A DNA stretch of 64,000 nucleotides from positions 10,479,001-10,543,000 of the forward strand of contig JAVTVX010000026.1 of assembly GCA_033439265.1 (NCBI GenBank). Reading direction: 5' to 3'. This document shows, piece by piece, positions 25,083 through 36,758 of this stretch. The notes under the pieces are model-generated. The model was given only the letters and a program-made list of their open reading frames with translations. It did no database searches and was not told the DNA's origin. Positions within the stretch are counted from its first letter, which is position 1. Each line of letters opens with the position of its first letter. This stretch comes from Dillenia suffruticosa (lineage: Eukaryota; Streptophyta; Magnoliopsida; Dilleniales; Dilleniaceae). A program made the position numbers and the translations under genes.

Positions 25083-26540
25083 AATGATGGCCAAGCCAAA
25101 GTATAAAAAAAAAATGAAAATCTTAAGTTAAATCACTAACCTTTTTTGATATATTGGTATAAAATCATCTAAAAAATATCACAAATAGAGTAGTTTCAAT
25201 TTTCGCAATTCAAATATTTTTTCTTGTAGCACAAATTTTACAAAATGATCAACTAGTGGCCTCCTTTTTAAGCTTTCAAAATCTAATACAGGAAAATTGT
25301 TTTCCTTTTTTACATTCATGCATTTCTTCTTTTTCCCGGAGGTCACCAATTTGAATTCCAATGGGAAGTGAGGTTGAGAGTTAGTTTTCCCCATAGAAAA
25401 CTACTCCCTTCGTTTCTCTTACTTTGAATTCAAACTATTTGGGTATGGTCAAACCCTCATGGATGACTTGATGTCCATTTTATAATATTTCTCGCTCATA
25501 CATGAGGGCTAGATTTGCAATTAGTTCGATCATTATCAAATACTAATAATTTCATACCAGCAGATGAATTGTTCGACCAGCAAAAATACCAAAGTTTAGA
25601 GCTATACACTAACTAAGGATATAGCAACTCATTTTTTAATACAATGGGGATATCATATCTTGTTATAACCATATTTCTTTTACTACACAGTTAATGTATC
25701 TCTTATCTCTCAAATAATTTAAGTAATAGCATATTTGACTTAATTTAAATTTTATATTTATAATAATATTTCAAAACACTAAATTAAAATATAATTGATC
25801 ATTCTGTGAATATAAAATAATGTGTGAGTTAAAAAACAGTCTTTTTTTGACTCAATGTCCTTCAACTTTATTATGGTTGTTTTCTTTAACATGGACTGCA
25901 ACCATGGTTTTTCCGTGACATGTTAAAATAGGAATACTAAAATAAAGTTTTAAGAAACAATTGAAAGTTTTAAAAATATAAAATAAGGTTAAATATAAAT
26001 CTCTAGGTCTCGTACAATAAACTATAAATGGATTTATCAACTCATTATCCATATGATCATATCAGCACATGTTAAATGAAACATGTGCTACGATATCTTT
26101 TTTTCTCAGTTAGAAATGTATGTCTCCTATTCTAAAATAATGTATCGTATAGATATTAGTCCAAGTGTACTGCAACACTTGACTTGAATTTTCTTCTTAT
26201 AAGTCCTCCACATATCACAATCTCAAGAAAACTCACACTGGATTATTAGATAAGTTTAATGGATCGTGAGAAATATATTTCGATTAAAAAAATACATAAA
26301 TAGTAATTTAATCTTAGTAATTTACTAAAACGATATAAATATTGATCATTCTCAAAAATCAATATTACCCCATCTCTACATGCTTCTTAATTTGGAGACG
26401 ATTGTTTATGTGAGAAAGCGAATTTCAAAACTTGTATGACATATTTTTAAATCAAGACATAAGAATTTGTAAATACAAAACAAATTCAAATATCATGAAA
26501 TATGAGCATAATATCACAATCATTTTGTATTTAATTGCAA
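25083..26540. other. Intergenic stretch, no gene seen
   Basis: CTCCCTTCGTTTCTCTTAC near 25405 resembles one end of a Stowaway-type MITE, but no partner end was found. The remainder is AT-rich, with stops in all frames. The part near 26.1-26.5 kb may be the 3' end of the copia fragment that follows on the minus strand. Confidence 0.45.
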
Positions 26541-27030
26541 TTACATCCTACGCAATTTAAGAGATCTCACCGGTTTTATAAATACATCTTTGGATATTGA
26601 CTTTGTGGAAAGATCAATCACAATTAAATGCATTAGCATATATTTTAATGTGAGCTCCCTCTTTTCAACACTATATCTAATAAAGTTGAATTTTGTATCT
26701 ATGTATTTGATTTTGCAAACATATTTGGAATCTTTAGAGTAAACAATAGCTGATTGATTATCAAAAAAAATTGTCATATCTCCTATTAAGTTACTTATAA
26801 TTTTTTAATATTGCAAAATCTTTTCAACTAAGCACTTCTTGTACTATAGAAACACAAACCACAAGTTCTTCTTCAATTGTGGATAGAAATACATATGTTT
26901 TCTTACTACTCCAAAAGATGGCGCAATCATTCAACAAAAACCACAACATTACAAATATCATGACGAGCAGATATCATAACACATATCAAACTCCCAATAG
27001 CACTAAAATAAGGTATTCTAGATATCTCTA
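26541..27030 (-). pseudogene. Ty1/copia RNase H fragment
   Basis: The minus strand reads FFDNQSAIVYSKDSKY, then KYIDTKFNFIRYSVEK, LTLKYMLMH and a KSISKDVFIKPVRSL tail. This matches the C-terminal RNase H of copia Pol (DNQSA, KHIDxxYHFIR, LTKxxxxxxF). Upstream, to about 27030, WSSKKTYVFLSTIEEELVV matches the conserved WxSKKQ..VALSTxEAEYVA. Frame changes and stops show decay. It ends next to an unrelated gypsy piece. Confidence 0.82.
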
Positions 27031-27142
27031 GTTTTTATTCACGAATCTTTGACCATTTCTTATGACTAAAATAAGGTGTATTAAGTCGGATTCAACTTCA
27101 TGTTATAGCATTCTAGTATTTGGAACGTCTCTTCAAGGCTCG

Positions 27143-27780
27143 CTACGTGGCCTTCCGGACTGGTTCTCTTAACAAGCATGTCGTCCACAAACGTTTCCAC
27201 ATTTTTGCCAAACTGCTTGCTGAAGACTTTATTGACAAGTCCCTAAAAAGGTTGCTTCCGACGTTCTTTAGGCCAAACAACATGACCTTATAGCAATAAG
27301 AACCGAACTTTGTAATGAAACTCGTCTTCTTTTCATCTTCCGGGACTATGCACACTTGACTGTAACCAAAATATGCTTTCATGAAGTTTAAGAGCTGATG
27401 ATCTAATGAGTTATCCACAAGGTTGTTGATGTTGGGGAGCGGATAGCTATTCTTAGAGCATGCATTATTGAGGTCGGTGAAGTCAATACACATCCTCCAA
27501 TTGCCATTTGTTTTCTTCATCATTACTACATTTGCTAACCATTTAGGGTATTTTCACTTCTCTAATGAAATTTGCGGACAATAGTTTTTGTACTTCTTTA
27601 GTATTGCTCATTGGCATTCTAGTGCAAACACTATCTTTTTTTATTTAATAGGCTTGTGGTTAGGATGTACTATTAACTTGTGTATGATTACCGAGGGGTG
27701 TATTCCTAACATGTGTTCGAGCGACCACATGAAGACATTAGAGTGTTGTTACAAGTATTTTGCTATGATGTCTTGAAAAG
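27143..27780 (-). pseudogene. Ty3/gypsy reverse transcriptase fragment
   Basis: The minus strand reads WSLEHMLGIHPSVIIHKL, then NHKPIK, PKWLANVVMMKKTNGNW, RMCIDFTDLNNACSKNSYPL, FGYSQVCIVPEDEKKTSFIT and YCYKVMLFGLKNVGS. This is the start of a plant gypsy RT (family pattern KWRMCVDFTDLN.ACPKDSYPLP...GYNQI...EKTAFIT...MPFGLKNAG). The part with the YxDD active site is absent, and several stops and frame changes occur before 27523. Confidence 0.88.
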
Positions 27781-29110
27781 AAGCTGGGAGGTGGATTGTA
27801 TGCGATTTTGGTATATCACAATTTCAGACAAGTATAACCTAATTAAGTGTTGTGAGTAGTGCGAACAAGTGTCAACTAATTTTAAATTACCCTATCTAAT
27901 TTGGATAAAACAAATCAAGATTGCAAAAATATTAAAATTTATAACGATATTAAGGACATAAATTAATAGATGAAAACCCTAATTTTATAAAATTTTAGGA
28001 CATTGATTTCATCTATTTTTAATTTTTTACATGGTTGAATTCTTTCATATCTCATAAAGTTTGTTGGCCACAAAATTATTATTGATGTTGGCAAATTTCC
28101 CCTAAATTAGATTCACCCAATTGTCATGTGATGAAATCCTAATTCGATTAATCAAAACTCAATGATCACACGATTATATTGTTCCCGCATGCAATCGATT
28201 TTAAATCATCAAAACGTAGGTACCTATACGTATGAAGTGTTAAGTTCAACAATAAAATTTTATCAGACAATAATCATGCCAATAAATATTTAAAGAAAAA
28301 AAATAAATCAAAACATATTATTAATTAAAGAATAGAATTCATTGAGTTTTAAGAACAAAAAATCTAGCTAAACATAATAAAGAAAAATAAAGGAAACATT
28401 ACAAACTCTTTTGTACCCAAAAAGAGATGGGAAATCACATCCAAAGGAGACTGTTAGGGTCTTGTGTCTTCTTCTAGCGTGTATAGGGCTCCTATTTAAA
28501 AACTAAAACCCTAAGGAGTTGTGGCTTCTTTAAAAATTTGGATTTTTCTCTTTGATTTGGAAGCTAATGTTGTGATGATAAATTTTATCCTCTTACTTTT
28601 CCAAAATATGGAAACTTTATCCTTATCCTTGATTTTGAAGATTTTTGAAATTATTATCAACTTTATCTCAAAGATCTCTCATTGGATAAACTCAAATACT
28701 TTCTCTTGTCAACAAGAACTCATCTTTCTTGAATTTTAGCACTACAGCAGATTATTTCCAATTTTCGGATACCTTCTGTCCTGAATTAGTTTCTGCACTC
28801 TTCACAAAATTTGTAGATCTTGAAGTCTTCTTTGCAATGCCGCAAGAATCAGGTCAATCATAGAGCAAAAAGTTATAACCAAAATGTTAACTGTTGTCTC
28901 TCCGGTCCGAATTTCTTTAAATGAACCCAAAATTTTCTAAAACAAAACCCATAAAATTAATTTGCGTCAAATCATAAAATAAAGTTTAAAACAGTCCTAA
29001 AAGTCATAATAAAATAAAATAATATAATTGTAGTGCATAAAATTATTGCTATTAGTAGACTCCGATCTAAACTATCTAATCAGAAACATCAATGATCTAG
29101 ATTTCAACCA
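27781..29110. other. Stretch between gypsy RT and protease pieces, no gene seen
   Basis: In an intact gypsy element this interval would hold coding sequence joining protease to RT. Here it is AT-rich, with no gypsy match and stops throughout, so it is probably an insertion or replacement. GGGCTCCTATTTAAAA near 28486 looks promoter-like, but nothing coding follows. No matching ends were found. Confidence 0.45.
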
Positions 29111-29209
29111 CCTCTGCATCGGGCTTAGATTTGGCTGATTGCTCGATGTTGTCTCTAAATTCTATGGTATCTGTGGTGAGAGCTCCTTTCCTTCTTCAAC
29201 AAGGAGGTA

Positions 29210-29660
29210 CTCTAGGGATCAAGGTTGCAAGTGAGCATCCCGACGTCTAGGGGCGTTCTGAATTTGATTTTCATATGTCTGGTGCTCGGCAAGGCTTCTA
29301 AACTATTTAGATTAGGACGGCGCAAGATGGCATTATAGGAAGATGGCAATTTGACCACACTGAAGATGGTCTCAACAGTAGCATGGTTGGATGGTGTTCC
29401 CAAGGTTACAGGGAGTGAAACAGTACCCTCGAAGAATAACCGCTCATCCAAAAGTCCTTTCTGAGACCCAACAGAAGGTTAAAGATGTGCTCAATGGAAG
29501 CCTATTTTATAGAAGGTGTCCCAACAGAGGAGATTGCAATCTGCCACTTGATCGACTAAAATTCTCTTTACGATATATTGACCTATTTTGATGGTGATGA
29601 CTAGGGGGTCGTGTTAGTTCGAATCGACCCCTTATAAGTCGTTGTCATCGAAACTAATCA
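29210..29660 (-). pseudogene. Ty3/gypsy retropepsin (protease) fragment
   Basis: The minus strand from about 29660 reads ISFDDNDL, stop, HDPLVITIKIGQYIVKRILV, then DQVADCNLL where the family has D-T/Q-G-SSADILF. After a frame change, LFFEGTVSLPVTLGTPSNHA, then VVKLPSSYNAILRRPNLNSL and HMKIKFRTPLDVG. This is the protease region of gypsy Pol. The active-site glycine is replaced and there are stops, so it is dead. It lies 75 bp from the primer site, so gag is missing. Confidence 0.8.
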
Positions 29661-29734
29661 CTAGCCTTCTTCTTTTCAGCAACATGTTGTTAGGAGAAAT
29701 AGGGCATATGTTTTCTCAGGCTAACTAGTCAGTC

Positions 29735-29754
29735 ATTCCCACAAACGACGCCAA
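29735..29754 (-). other. Gypsy primer binding site
   Basis: The minus strand reads TTGGCGTCGTTTGTGGGAAT, the typical TTGGCGCCGTxTGTGGGAA start of plant gypsy internal regions, with one CpG-type change. An LTR should lie on its right. Confidence 0.7.
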
Positions 29755-29756
29755 CC

Positions 29757-30667
29757 TATTGAAACCAAAATTAACTCTATAGTAAGTCATCCATTTGGCT
29801 CAAACGGGGAACCAATAATGTCATGTCTACTAAATTGTCTTTGGAGAGTAGACCTGCAAAAAAAATCCGTCGAAGGTAGCTTCGGCGAAAGAGGATCCAA
29901 TATTCAAGACAGAAACAGTAGTAAAGGGGAATAAAAGACTAAAAGAGATTGAATTCTATATAGTCTTGTGTGCTATATGTAAAGTAAGAGTATGCACATA
30001 CCTCGCAGGTTGTCTCTGTATAGCATATATATATCATGTATGATAAGCCCGTATGTATTTACGGATGTAAAAATTCTACTTACCTTGTGAGGAGATCGCT
30101 AGAGATCTTCCGAAATTGTAGAAATTGTAATCCTAGAATTCCTAAAGATTAAGAGCCCTCTAAGATAAGAAAGTTCTAATTGTTGTCGCACGGAACAGGG
30201 AGGTCTCCGTTAGTAACAGATTTACTTTTTAATCGAGAGAGATTAAGGTAAATTCGTATTAGATTAAGGAATGTTTGAATTTGGTAAAAATTTCTTTCCT
30301 AATCAGATAGTTACGACTTAGATTCATTGTACAATATGAAGGAACTATTTTCGCAATGACCAAACGGATCGAGAGATTGGGAGGCCGAGAAAAGGGATGG
30401 TGACCAAGAAGGTTTTACCAAGAGACTTAGATCGAGAAGGAGATTTCGATCAAAAGGGAACCGAGGGTATAAGAATGTTTATTGTTTACCGAGATAGGTT
30501 AATGGGCTCTATGATTCTGGGCCTACTGAGGTTCTGTGGTAATGGACCGTTAGACTGTGTACAATCACTTTGTATTTCTATACGTTTAATACATTTAACT
30601 AAGGCAATGGAATTCTTAGAAGGAAAATTTTCAAATCAAACGTTTGTACTTAATTTGTATTGGGTTA
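29757..30667 (-). repeat. Probable gypsy 5' LTR or its remnant
   Basis: It sits exactly where the 5' LTR of a minus-strand gypsy element should be, directly right of the primer site. It contains a TATATATATG promoter-like run near 30020. No second copy is present in the window, so its borders are unproven. The right part is cut by the CACTA element at 30668. The frame from 30397 has no recognisable domain. Confidence 0.45.
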
Positions 30668-32390
30668 CACTACAAAAAAACACGGTTTTATCTACGGATT
30701 TTCGCGACGAAAAAAATTCGTCGCTATTTTGCGACGAATTTAGTGACAAAAACTTTTTTGTCGCCAATTTGCCACAAAATTTGTGACGAAAAAGAAGTTG
30801 TGGCTAAATTAGCGACGGACACATTATTCGTGGCTAAATTCATCGCTAATTAGTGACGAAAAAGTTTTCGTGGCTAAATTCGTAGCTAATTAACGATAAA
30901 AAATTTTTCGTTACAAATTTCGTCGCTAATTAGTGATGAATAATATTTCGTGGCTAAATTTTGCCACGGATACAGTTATCGTGGCAACTTTCGTCGCTAA
31001 ATTTAGTAATGAAAAAATTTCGTGGGAAATTCTGTCGCTAATTAGTTACAAAAAATTTTTGTCGCTAAATTCGTCACTAATTAGCAACTTGTCTCTAAAA
31101 TTTGTGGCTAAATTCGTCACTAATTAGCCACAAAAAAATATTTATAGCTAAATTTATCGCTAATTAGCAAAAAAAAAAGTATTCGTCGCTAATTTATTAT
31201 CTATATTTTAAAATTTAAGACTAATTTCATAACTATTTTTTTTTATAAATATGTTAGGAAATATTTTTAACTATGTACCCGTTTTAACTAATTCTGAATA
31301 ACAAAATTGAATTAAATATATAATAAATATTATAATTTTATGAGAATTTACAACAATAAATAATTAAATAAATATATAACAGACAATTTTAAATAAGACA
31401 ATTTTAAATAAGTCAAGATTGTGGAGTTTACCATTTATATTTTTCATCTTCTATTTATATTTTTCATCTTCTATATCCATTCGTTTCTCTCATATAATTC
31501 AATGGTATTTAAAAGTTCAGTTGTTTATCTTCATTTATCATCGAATGACACGGATAGTAAGGTTAGCCGACAATCAATTTTTAAAGTATTCTATGATTCA
31601 AAAAAATAAAATAAAAATGAAAAAGAATAATAAAATAATAAAATAAAAGAAAAAAGAAGAAAACAAAATATAAAATACAAATTTATATAAAAAAAGATTA
31701 AATTAGCGACGGATTTAGAAATCCGTCACTAAGTTAACAACGGATCGAGAAATCCGTCGGTAACTTAGCGACGAATAAACAATCCGTTGCTAATTTAGCG
31801 ACGGATTTACCGACGAATTTATATCCGTCGCTAATTTAGTGACAAATTTTCATATCCGTCCCTAACTTAGCGACGGAATTAAAATCCGTCGCTAAATTTT
31901 TTATATATAATTAAATAAAATATAATATTTAAATTAAAAAATTAATTTAATGACGATAAATTTTATCGGTAATTTAGCGACGGATTTTCAAATCCGTCGC
32001 TGAATCAATTTTATTTCATTATTTTAATTTATATTAACAAATCATATTACTATTTTATAATATTTTAATTTAACAATTTATTTTATTATATTATATTTCA
32101 TTTTTTTAAAGAATAATATTATTTAAATATTAAAAAAACATCATATATTTTATTTTATTTAAATTATATTATTTAAAACCATATGAACTACATTTTATTT
32201 AATTTTTTAATATTTTATTTTTCTAAGAATAATATTACTATATATTTTAATTAATTTATTATTTTTTTTCTTTTTTTTGTTTTATTTAATATTTTTTATT
32301 AACCCTATAGGTACCTTTTATTTTTTATTTTATTTCTATTATTTCTATTATTTTATTCAGGCCTGGACGCGAGCCTGCGCGGGCGCCCAC

Positions 32391-32522
32391 GCGAGCGCAG
32401 GCACGCGCCCACGCGAGCGCAGGCACGCGCCCACGCGAGCGCAGGCACGCGCCCACGCGAGCGCAGGCACGCGCCCACGCGAGCGCAGGCACGCGCCCAC
32501 GCGAGCGCAGGCACGCGCCCGC
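32391..32522. repeat. 22 bp GC-rich minisatellite, six copies
   Basis: The unit GCGAGCGCAGGCACGCGCCC plus AC starts at 32391, 32413, 32435, 32457, 32479 and 32501 and is nearly perfect. An open frame (32277-32540) passes through it, giving a 22-residue period rich in Ala, Arg and His. I take that frame as a by-product. Confidence 0.95.
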
Positions 32523-32582
32523 TTGGAGGCGCTCAAATAATGCTAAAAAATGCTGTAAAAAATTCTGTTGTTGAAGAGGAAG

Positions 32583-32638
32583 AGATTTGATCCTTGGATC
32601 TCGGATTTGATTAGGCTAACGTGTCAACCACTAGACCA
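32583..32638 (-). promoter_or_regulatory. tRNA-like box A and weak box B, CACTA 3 left half
   Basis: On the minus strand TGGTCTAGTGG (32638-32628) is a full box A. GGATCAAATC (32592-32583) is a weak box B. It points toward the left end of the element. Confidence 0.5.
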
Positions 32639-33269
32639 CCCTAAGACTTGTGTGTAAGTCTTTTTTTTTTTTTTTTTTTGTTTTTTCCTCCTCATTTTTT
32701 TTCTATTCTCATTTTTTTTTCTTCCTCTTACTTGGTTTTTTTTTTCTTTGAAATTTCTTATATATAATAATTATATATATTCGAATAAAAATATTTTGTG
32801 ATTAAATATATAGGTTTTTTTAATTATTATTATATTATAATTTATTAATAATTATAATTTTATATTATTAAGATGTCCATTTCTAAACTGATTAAAAAAT
32901 AAAATAAAATAAAAATGAAAAAGAATAATAAAATAATAAAATAAAAGAAAAAAGAAGAAAACAAATATAATATTAATATATTTTTTAATTTATTTATTAT
33001 TTTATTTTAAATTAGTATTTTATTATTTTTTATTTTATTAAAAATTATCATATTTATTATTTTTAATTAATATTATTTTAGGTTGGTGGTTTAAGTAAAA
33101 AAATATTATATTTATTATTTTAAATTGTTATTATATTATATTTTATTATTATTATAAAAATATATTTATTATTTTTAATTGTTATTATATATTATTTTAT
33201 TATTATTATAAAAATGTGAATGAAAGATAATAAGTTAAAAAAAAAGAAATTTATATCACATACTAATAT

Positions 33270-33328
33270 TGGTTTGGTGGTTAAATGCTTTAAAAGTTGA
33301 TGTGCATGTGCGTGTGCATTCGAATCAC
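33270..33328 (+). promoter_or_regulatory. tRNA-like box A and box B, CACTA 3 right half
   Basis: TGGTTTGGTGG (33270-33280) and ATTCGAATCAC (33318-33328) recur at the same relative place as in CACTA 1. They point toward the right end. Confidence 0.45.
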
Positions 33329-34350
33329 TTTGGAGGCAAAGCGGAGACATTTTCCAGCAATTAAGTGAGGACGGGGTGCTGGCTCTGGCTCGGGGGCGGG
33401 AGGGCGCGCTTGCAGGCAGGCTGGTGCTGGCTCTGGTGGTCAGGCCCGTCCATGTGACTTGCGGCTAGTGCTGGCTCGGGTGGGCAGGGCGTCCAGGTGG
33501 GCAGGGCGACTAGGCACGTGGCTTGTGACTTGCAGTACAGCTCAGGTATACAGGGCGCGTTCCTTCGACGAATTTGGAATCAGCGAAGGATTTGGAATCC
33601 GTCGCTCACTCAGCGACATTTTTTTATTCGTCTAGCGACGGATATTTTTGTCGCTAAATTAGCGACAGATAATTTTTCTATCGCTAAATTAGTTTTTAGC
33701 GAAAAAATTAGCGACGGATTTTAGCGACAAAAATTATTTGTCGCTAAATTTAGCGACGAATTTTAGATTTTCGTAGTTAAATTTAGTGACGGATTTTTTT
33801 ATTCATCGCTAATTTAGCAACGGATAATTTTTCATCGCTAAATTTTGTAACGAATTTTAGTGACAAAAAATTATTTGTCGCTAAATTTAGCGACGGATTT
33901 CAGATTTTCGTCGCTAAATTTTGCGACGGATTTCTAATTTTTGTAGCTAAATTTTTGCGACGTGTTATTAACGACGAAAAATTTTTTGTTGCTAAATCCG
34001 TCGTTAATGTTTTTAGCGACGAATTTTTTAAAAATTTTCGTCGCTAAATTTGTGGCTAAAAACCTGTTTTTTTGTAGTGTTATAAATTGTGGTATATATT
34101 CAGAGAGATAAATGATTGATTGAAATTATTTTGTGGATTCATAGAGACATATGGGACCTACATAATTATGGGACTGAACATAGGTGGTTAAGATGTGGTG
34201 CTATTAAAGCAAGAAATCCAACTTACATCAAAATCAAACAATAGGTTAACTTACATTTTTCAAAACCATTTCATACATTTCACATTATGGTCATCCTCAA
34301 AATAACCACCTATCATTTCTATTTTTCTTTTCCTTTCTTTATTTCCTCAG

Positions 34351-35975
34351 GTGCCTCAAGCTTTCAATAATGTCTTTGATCCCCTCCCAGTCTCATACAA
34401 TAGCTTCTCATCCGTCGCCGCAAAAGATGTAAGTCTAGTTATTAACTACAAGAGGTTAAAAATTACATTTGTACTTGACTTGTTTAAAAATTTATGTAAA
34501 TAAATCGACAATTAACTTCAAACTGACAGTGAATTATATCCAAAATATTTATATTTAATTTTAGTATTGTGAGAATTTTCTCTTTTTTTTTTTAATTTTT
34601 TAAATAAAATTATATCGATTATTGGTATAGAATAATAAACTTTGGGAGCGATGGAAACTCTTGTGCAAAGACAAAGGGAAAATTGAATTAGTACATAGAA
34701 ATAAAATGGTACGTGTTTTATGCAGGGAATAACAGTGATATGTTCAAAGAAAGGGGGAGATACATCACTGAGAAGTCATTGTGAATGGCTTTTAACAGTT
34801 CCTTCAATGCCTGATGCAATCAATTTTAACTTCATTCCCATTACCTCTCTTCTTGAAGGTGTACCGGGCAAAGGTTTCTTGTCACATGCATTCAACCTCT
34901 ATCTTCGCTGTAAGTTTATTCTCTTTCTCTCTCTCTCTCTCTAAAAATAAATAAAGCAAAAATATGATGGTATGGCATCAATTACATTCCCTATTTTTGT
35001 AATATTAAAAAAAATCCACCCAATATAGAATAATGATATTGCCTGTAACTTAAATTGAATATTTCACAGTTGTAGTAAATGTTCATTATTAGACCCAGAG
35101 GGAATAGCAAAGTTGATAGACCTTTGCCTTCCGTTTGCAAATCAAAATAATTCATGGTTGATGTTGCATTACCCACAAAGTTCTTAGCTGAGTATATGCA
35201 AATGCCATGTGCAGATGAGCCACCAGTAGCAGAATTGTAATACTTTCTGGACTTCCAAGCCCACAAGATATGGGCTCCAATCTATAGTGACTAACCTTTG
35301 GCCCCGCCAGCAAGCAAATCTATCTTAACCCCAACCCTTGATTCGGATGTCTAGGTATTTGATGAGGCTCTTTCATATGTTTAGACATATTGAATAACTA
35401 CATATCCAGCCAAATAAGAGCAACTTTGCTATGCTAGACCCCATTCTTTCTACTTGATCATTTTCTTCGACCACACTCATATTTATGGGAATAATGGTCA
35501 TTAAATCATAATTTAGTAACTACTGATTATTTTATTGTTTCATCCAATTTTTAGTCATCATTAGATGATTCAACGATTGCAAACTTGGTATCTACGACCG
35601 GAGATCGTCGAAAGGCCTTCTAACCTATTGTTCTAACTAGACTACGAACAAATGGGTCCAACTTGGCAAAGTCTTTTTTTTTTTTTTTTTTGGTACAATG
35701 GTTAGGCCACCAATCCAGTATCCGGGGTTATAAAATCATATATAGCATTTGTACCACAGGTTAGCAATACATCTACAACACTTAGCGTGATTATTGTGGT
35801 GGACTCCGCCGTGATCCCCAGTGGGCCACCCGCTCCAGTGACGGCACCCAAGCTGTGGAAGTTTGTGGATAGGTCATACCTCTGTATGGGGCCTCAGGAT
35901 AGCCCTGGACATTGGTTGGTCACAGGAGCTCAGTTGAATTTGGAGAAGGGGAAAATTTGCTTGCACGTTTAAATT
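34351..35975 (+). pseudogene. MACPF-domain protein (CAD1/NSL1-like), partial and broken
   Basis: This is a remnant of a plant MACPF gene. In Arabidopsis, CAD1 and NSL1 restrain salicylate-linked cell death. The exon at 34351-34428 (acceptor after CCTCAG, donor GTAAGT) encodes VPQAFNNVFDPLPVSYNSFS. The exon at 34726-34909 encodes GITVICSKKGGDTS, SHCEWLLTVPSMPDAINFNF, IPITSLLEGVPGKGFLSHAF and NLYLR, the most conserved family block. The C-terminal block at about 35786-35972 encodes VDSAVIPSGPPAPVTAPKLW, KFVDRSYLCMGPQDSPGHWL and VTGAQLNLEKGKICLHV. An extra T then shifts the expected KFSLL ending into a stop. The N-terminal half and the middle exon (normally PPIEELxxFLEFQ...) are missing. CACTA element 3 ends 270 bp upstream. 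Identity is strong; I infer a dead copy. Confidence 0.8.
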
Positions 35976-36539
35976 CTCTCTTGCACAAATGTTCATGTGA
36001 AAGACAGAGAAAGAGAGTAATTTTAGCCATGTTCATGAAGCATGAATTTTTTTAGTTTTTGCAATCAAGAAGTTCGCGGAAGAAAGGCGAGCAATTTGTA
36101 ATGAGGGTTGGAAGAAAAGGGCACAAAGAGACTCAAAATCAGGTCTAGCCAGGATAGATAGTCATATTGATGTCTCCTAACTAGGATCGAAGTTCATGTG
36201 CAGATAATTTCTTTTTCTTCTTGGGTACTGTATATGGATAATATTTGAATATTATCTCATCCATAATGGTCAAAGCCTCAATTTTTTGGTCTCTCCAATA
36301 GGAGAGTAAATGTATTTATGATCAAATAGTTTTCATTTATTTGGTGTTCTATCTCACCGTTCTTAAAGTATGACCAATATTTTACATGCCTGAATCAAAC
36401 TTTGAATGCAAATTCTCGACACTAGCTTAAGGCTATGTGCACATTATTACCACTAATTCCTTTTTTACTACTTAGAATTCTATTAGGCATTTTGTTAGAA
36501 CTATGCTTGATATTATTATTTTTTTGATGCCCTGGGTTT
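35976..36539. other. Intergenic, no gene seen
   Basis: This follows the MACPF remnant on the plus strand. Only short AT-rich frames are present, and no signal was recognised. Confidence 0.5.
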
Positions 36540-36720
36540 AGAACCACTGTCTAGTATTCAAGAATTCGCCCCTATTAATCTTGACCCATCCACGGTCGAG
36601 CCTCTTTTCAGGGAGATCTCCCAACGTTATTTTTTTCATTTCCATGATAAGTCAAATCTGAGCATGATTAAGAGATCTCAGCACTCTATCCCACTGAGCC
36701 AACCAACGTTAGTAACTGTG
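36540..36720. repeat. ~190 bp dispersed repeat
   Basis: CGCCCCTATTAATCTTGACC, then CCTCTTTTCAGGGAGATCTC and CCAACGTTA, ending near CCAACCAACGTTAG. It is related to 10430-10620 (CGTCCCTATTAATCTGGACC...TTCTCTCCCAACAATG). No terminal repeats are evident, and a SINE- or MITE-like nature is only a guess. Confidence 0.55.
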
Positions 36721-36758
36721 CTTGATTAATAGAGGATTAAACGCTTGATCAGGTTATA

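Larger units (their letters stand above)
30668..34079. mobile_element. Complete non-autonomous CACTA element 3 (3.4 kb)
   Basis: The ends are CACTACAAAAAAACACGG and CCTGTTTTTTTGTAGTG, flanked by the 3 bp target duplication TTA (30665-30667 and 34080-34082). This is diagnostic of CACTA. Dense AGCGACGAA/TTCGTCGCTAA repeats fill 30.70-31.20, 31.70-32.00 and 33.57-34.05 kb. The middle has a 22 bp minisatellite, tRNA-like boxes facing both ends, and a GC-rich patch (33370-33560). No transposase frame exists. It inserted between the gypsy remnant and the MACPF remnant. Confidence 0.93.

Noticed and set aside
25405..25425. Stowaway MITE
   Set aside because: Only one CTCCCTTCGTTTCT-like end was found, with no inverted partner or TA duplication.
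30397..30786. 129-codon open frame
   Set aside because: It runs from LTR-like sequence across the CACTA boundary into subterminal repeats, so it cannot be an ancient gene.
32277..32540. Open frame rich in Ala, Arg and His
   Set aside because: It is generated by the 22 bp minisatellite, with all six frames long and repetitive.
30700..34050. Regularly repeated AGCGACGAA words as a possible CRISPR array
   Set aside because: Spacing and spelling are irregular, both orientations alternate, and the words sit inside CACTA ends with target duplications in a plant genome.
34991..35266. 91-codon minus-strand frame as a LINE or gene fragment
   Set aside because: No conserved motif recognised; it lies in the interval where the MACPF middle exon is missing.
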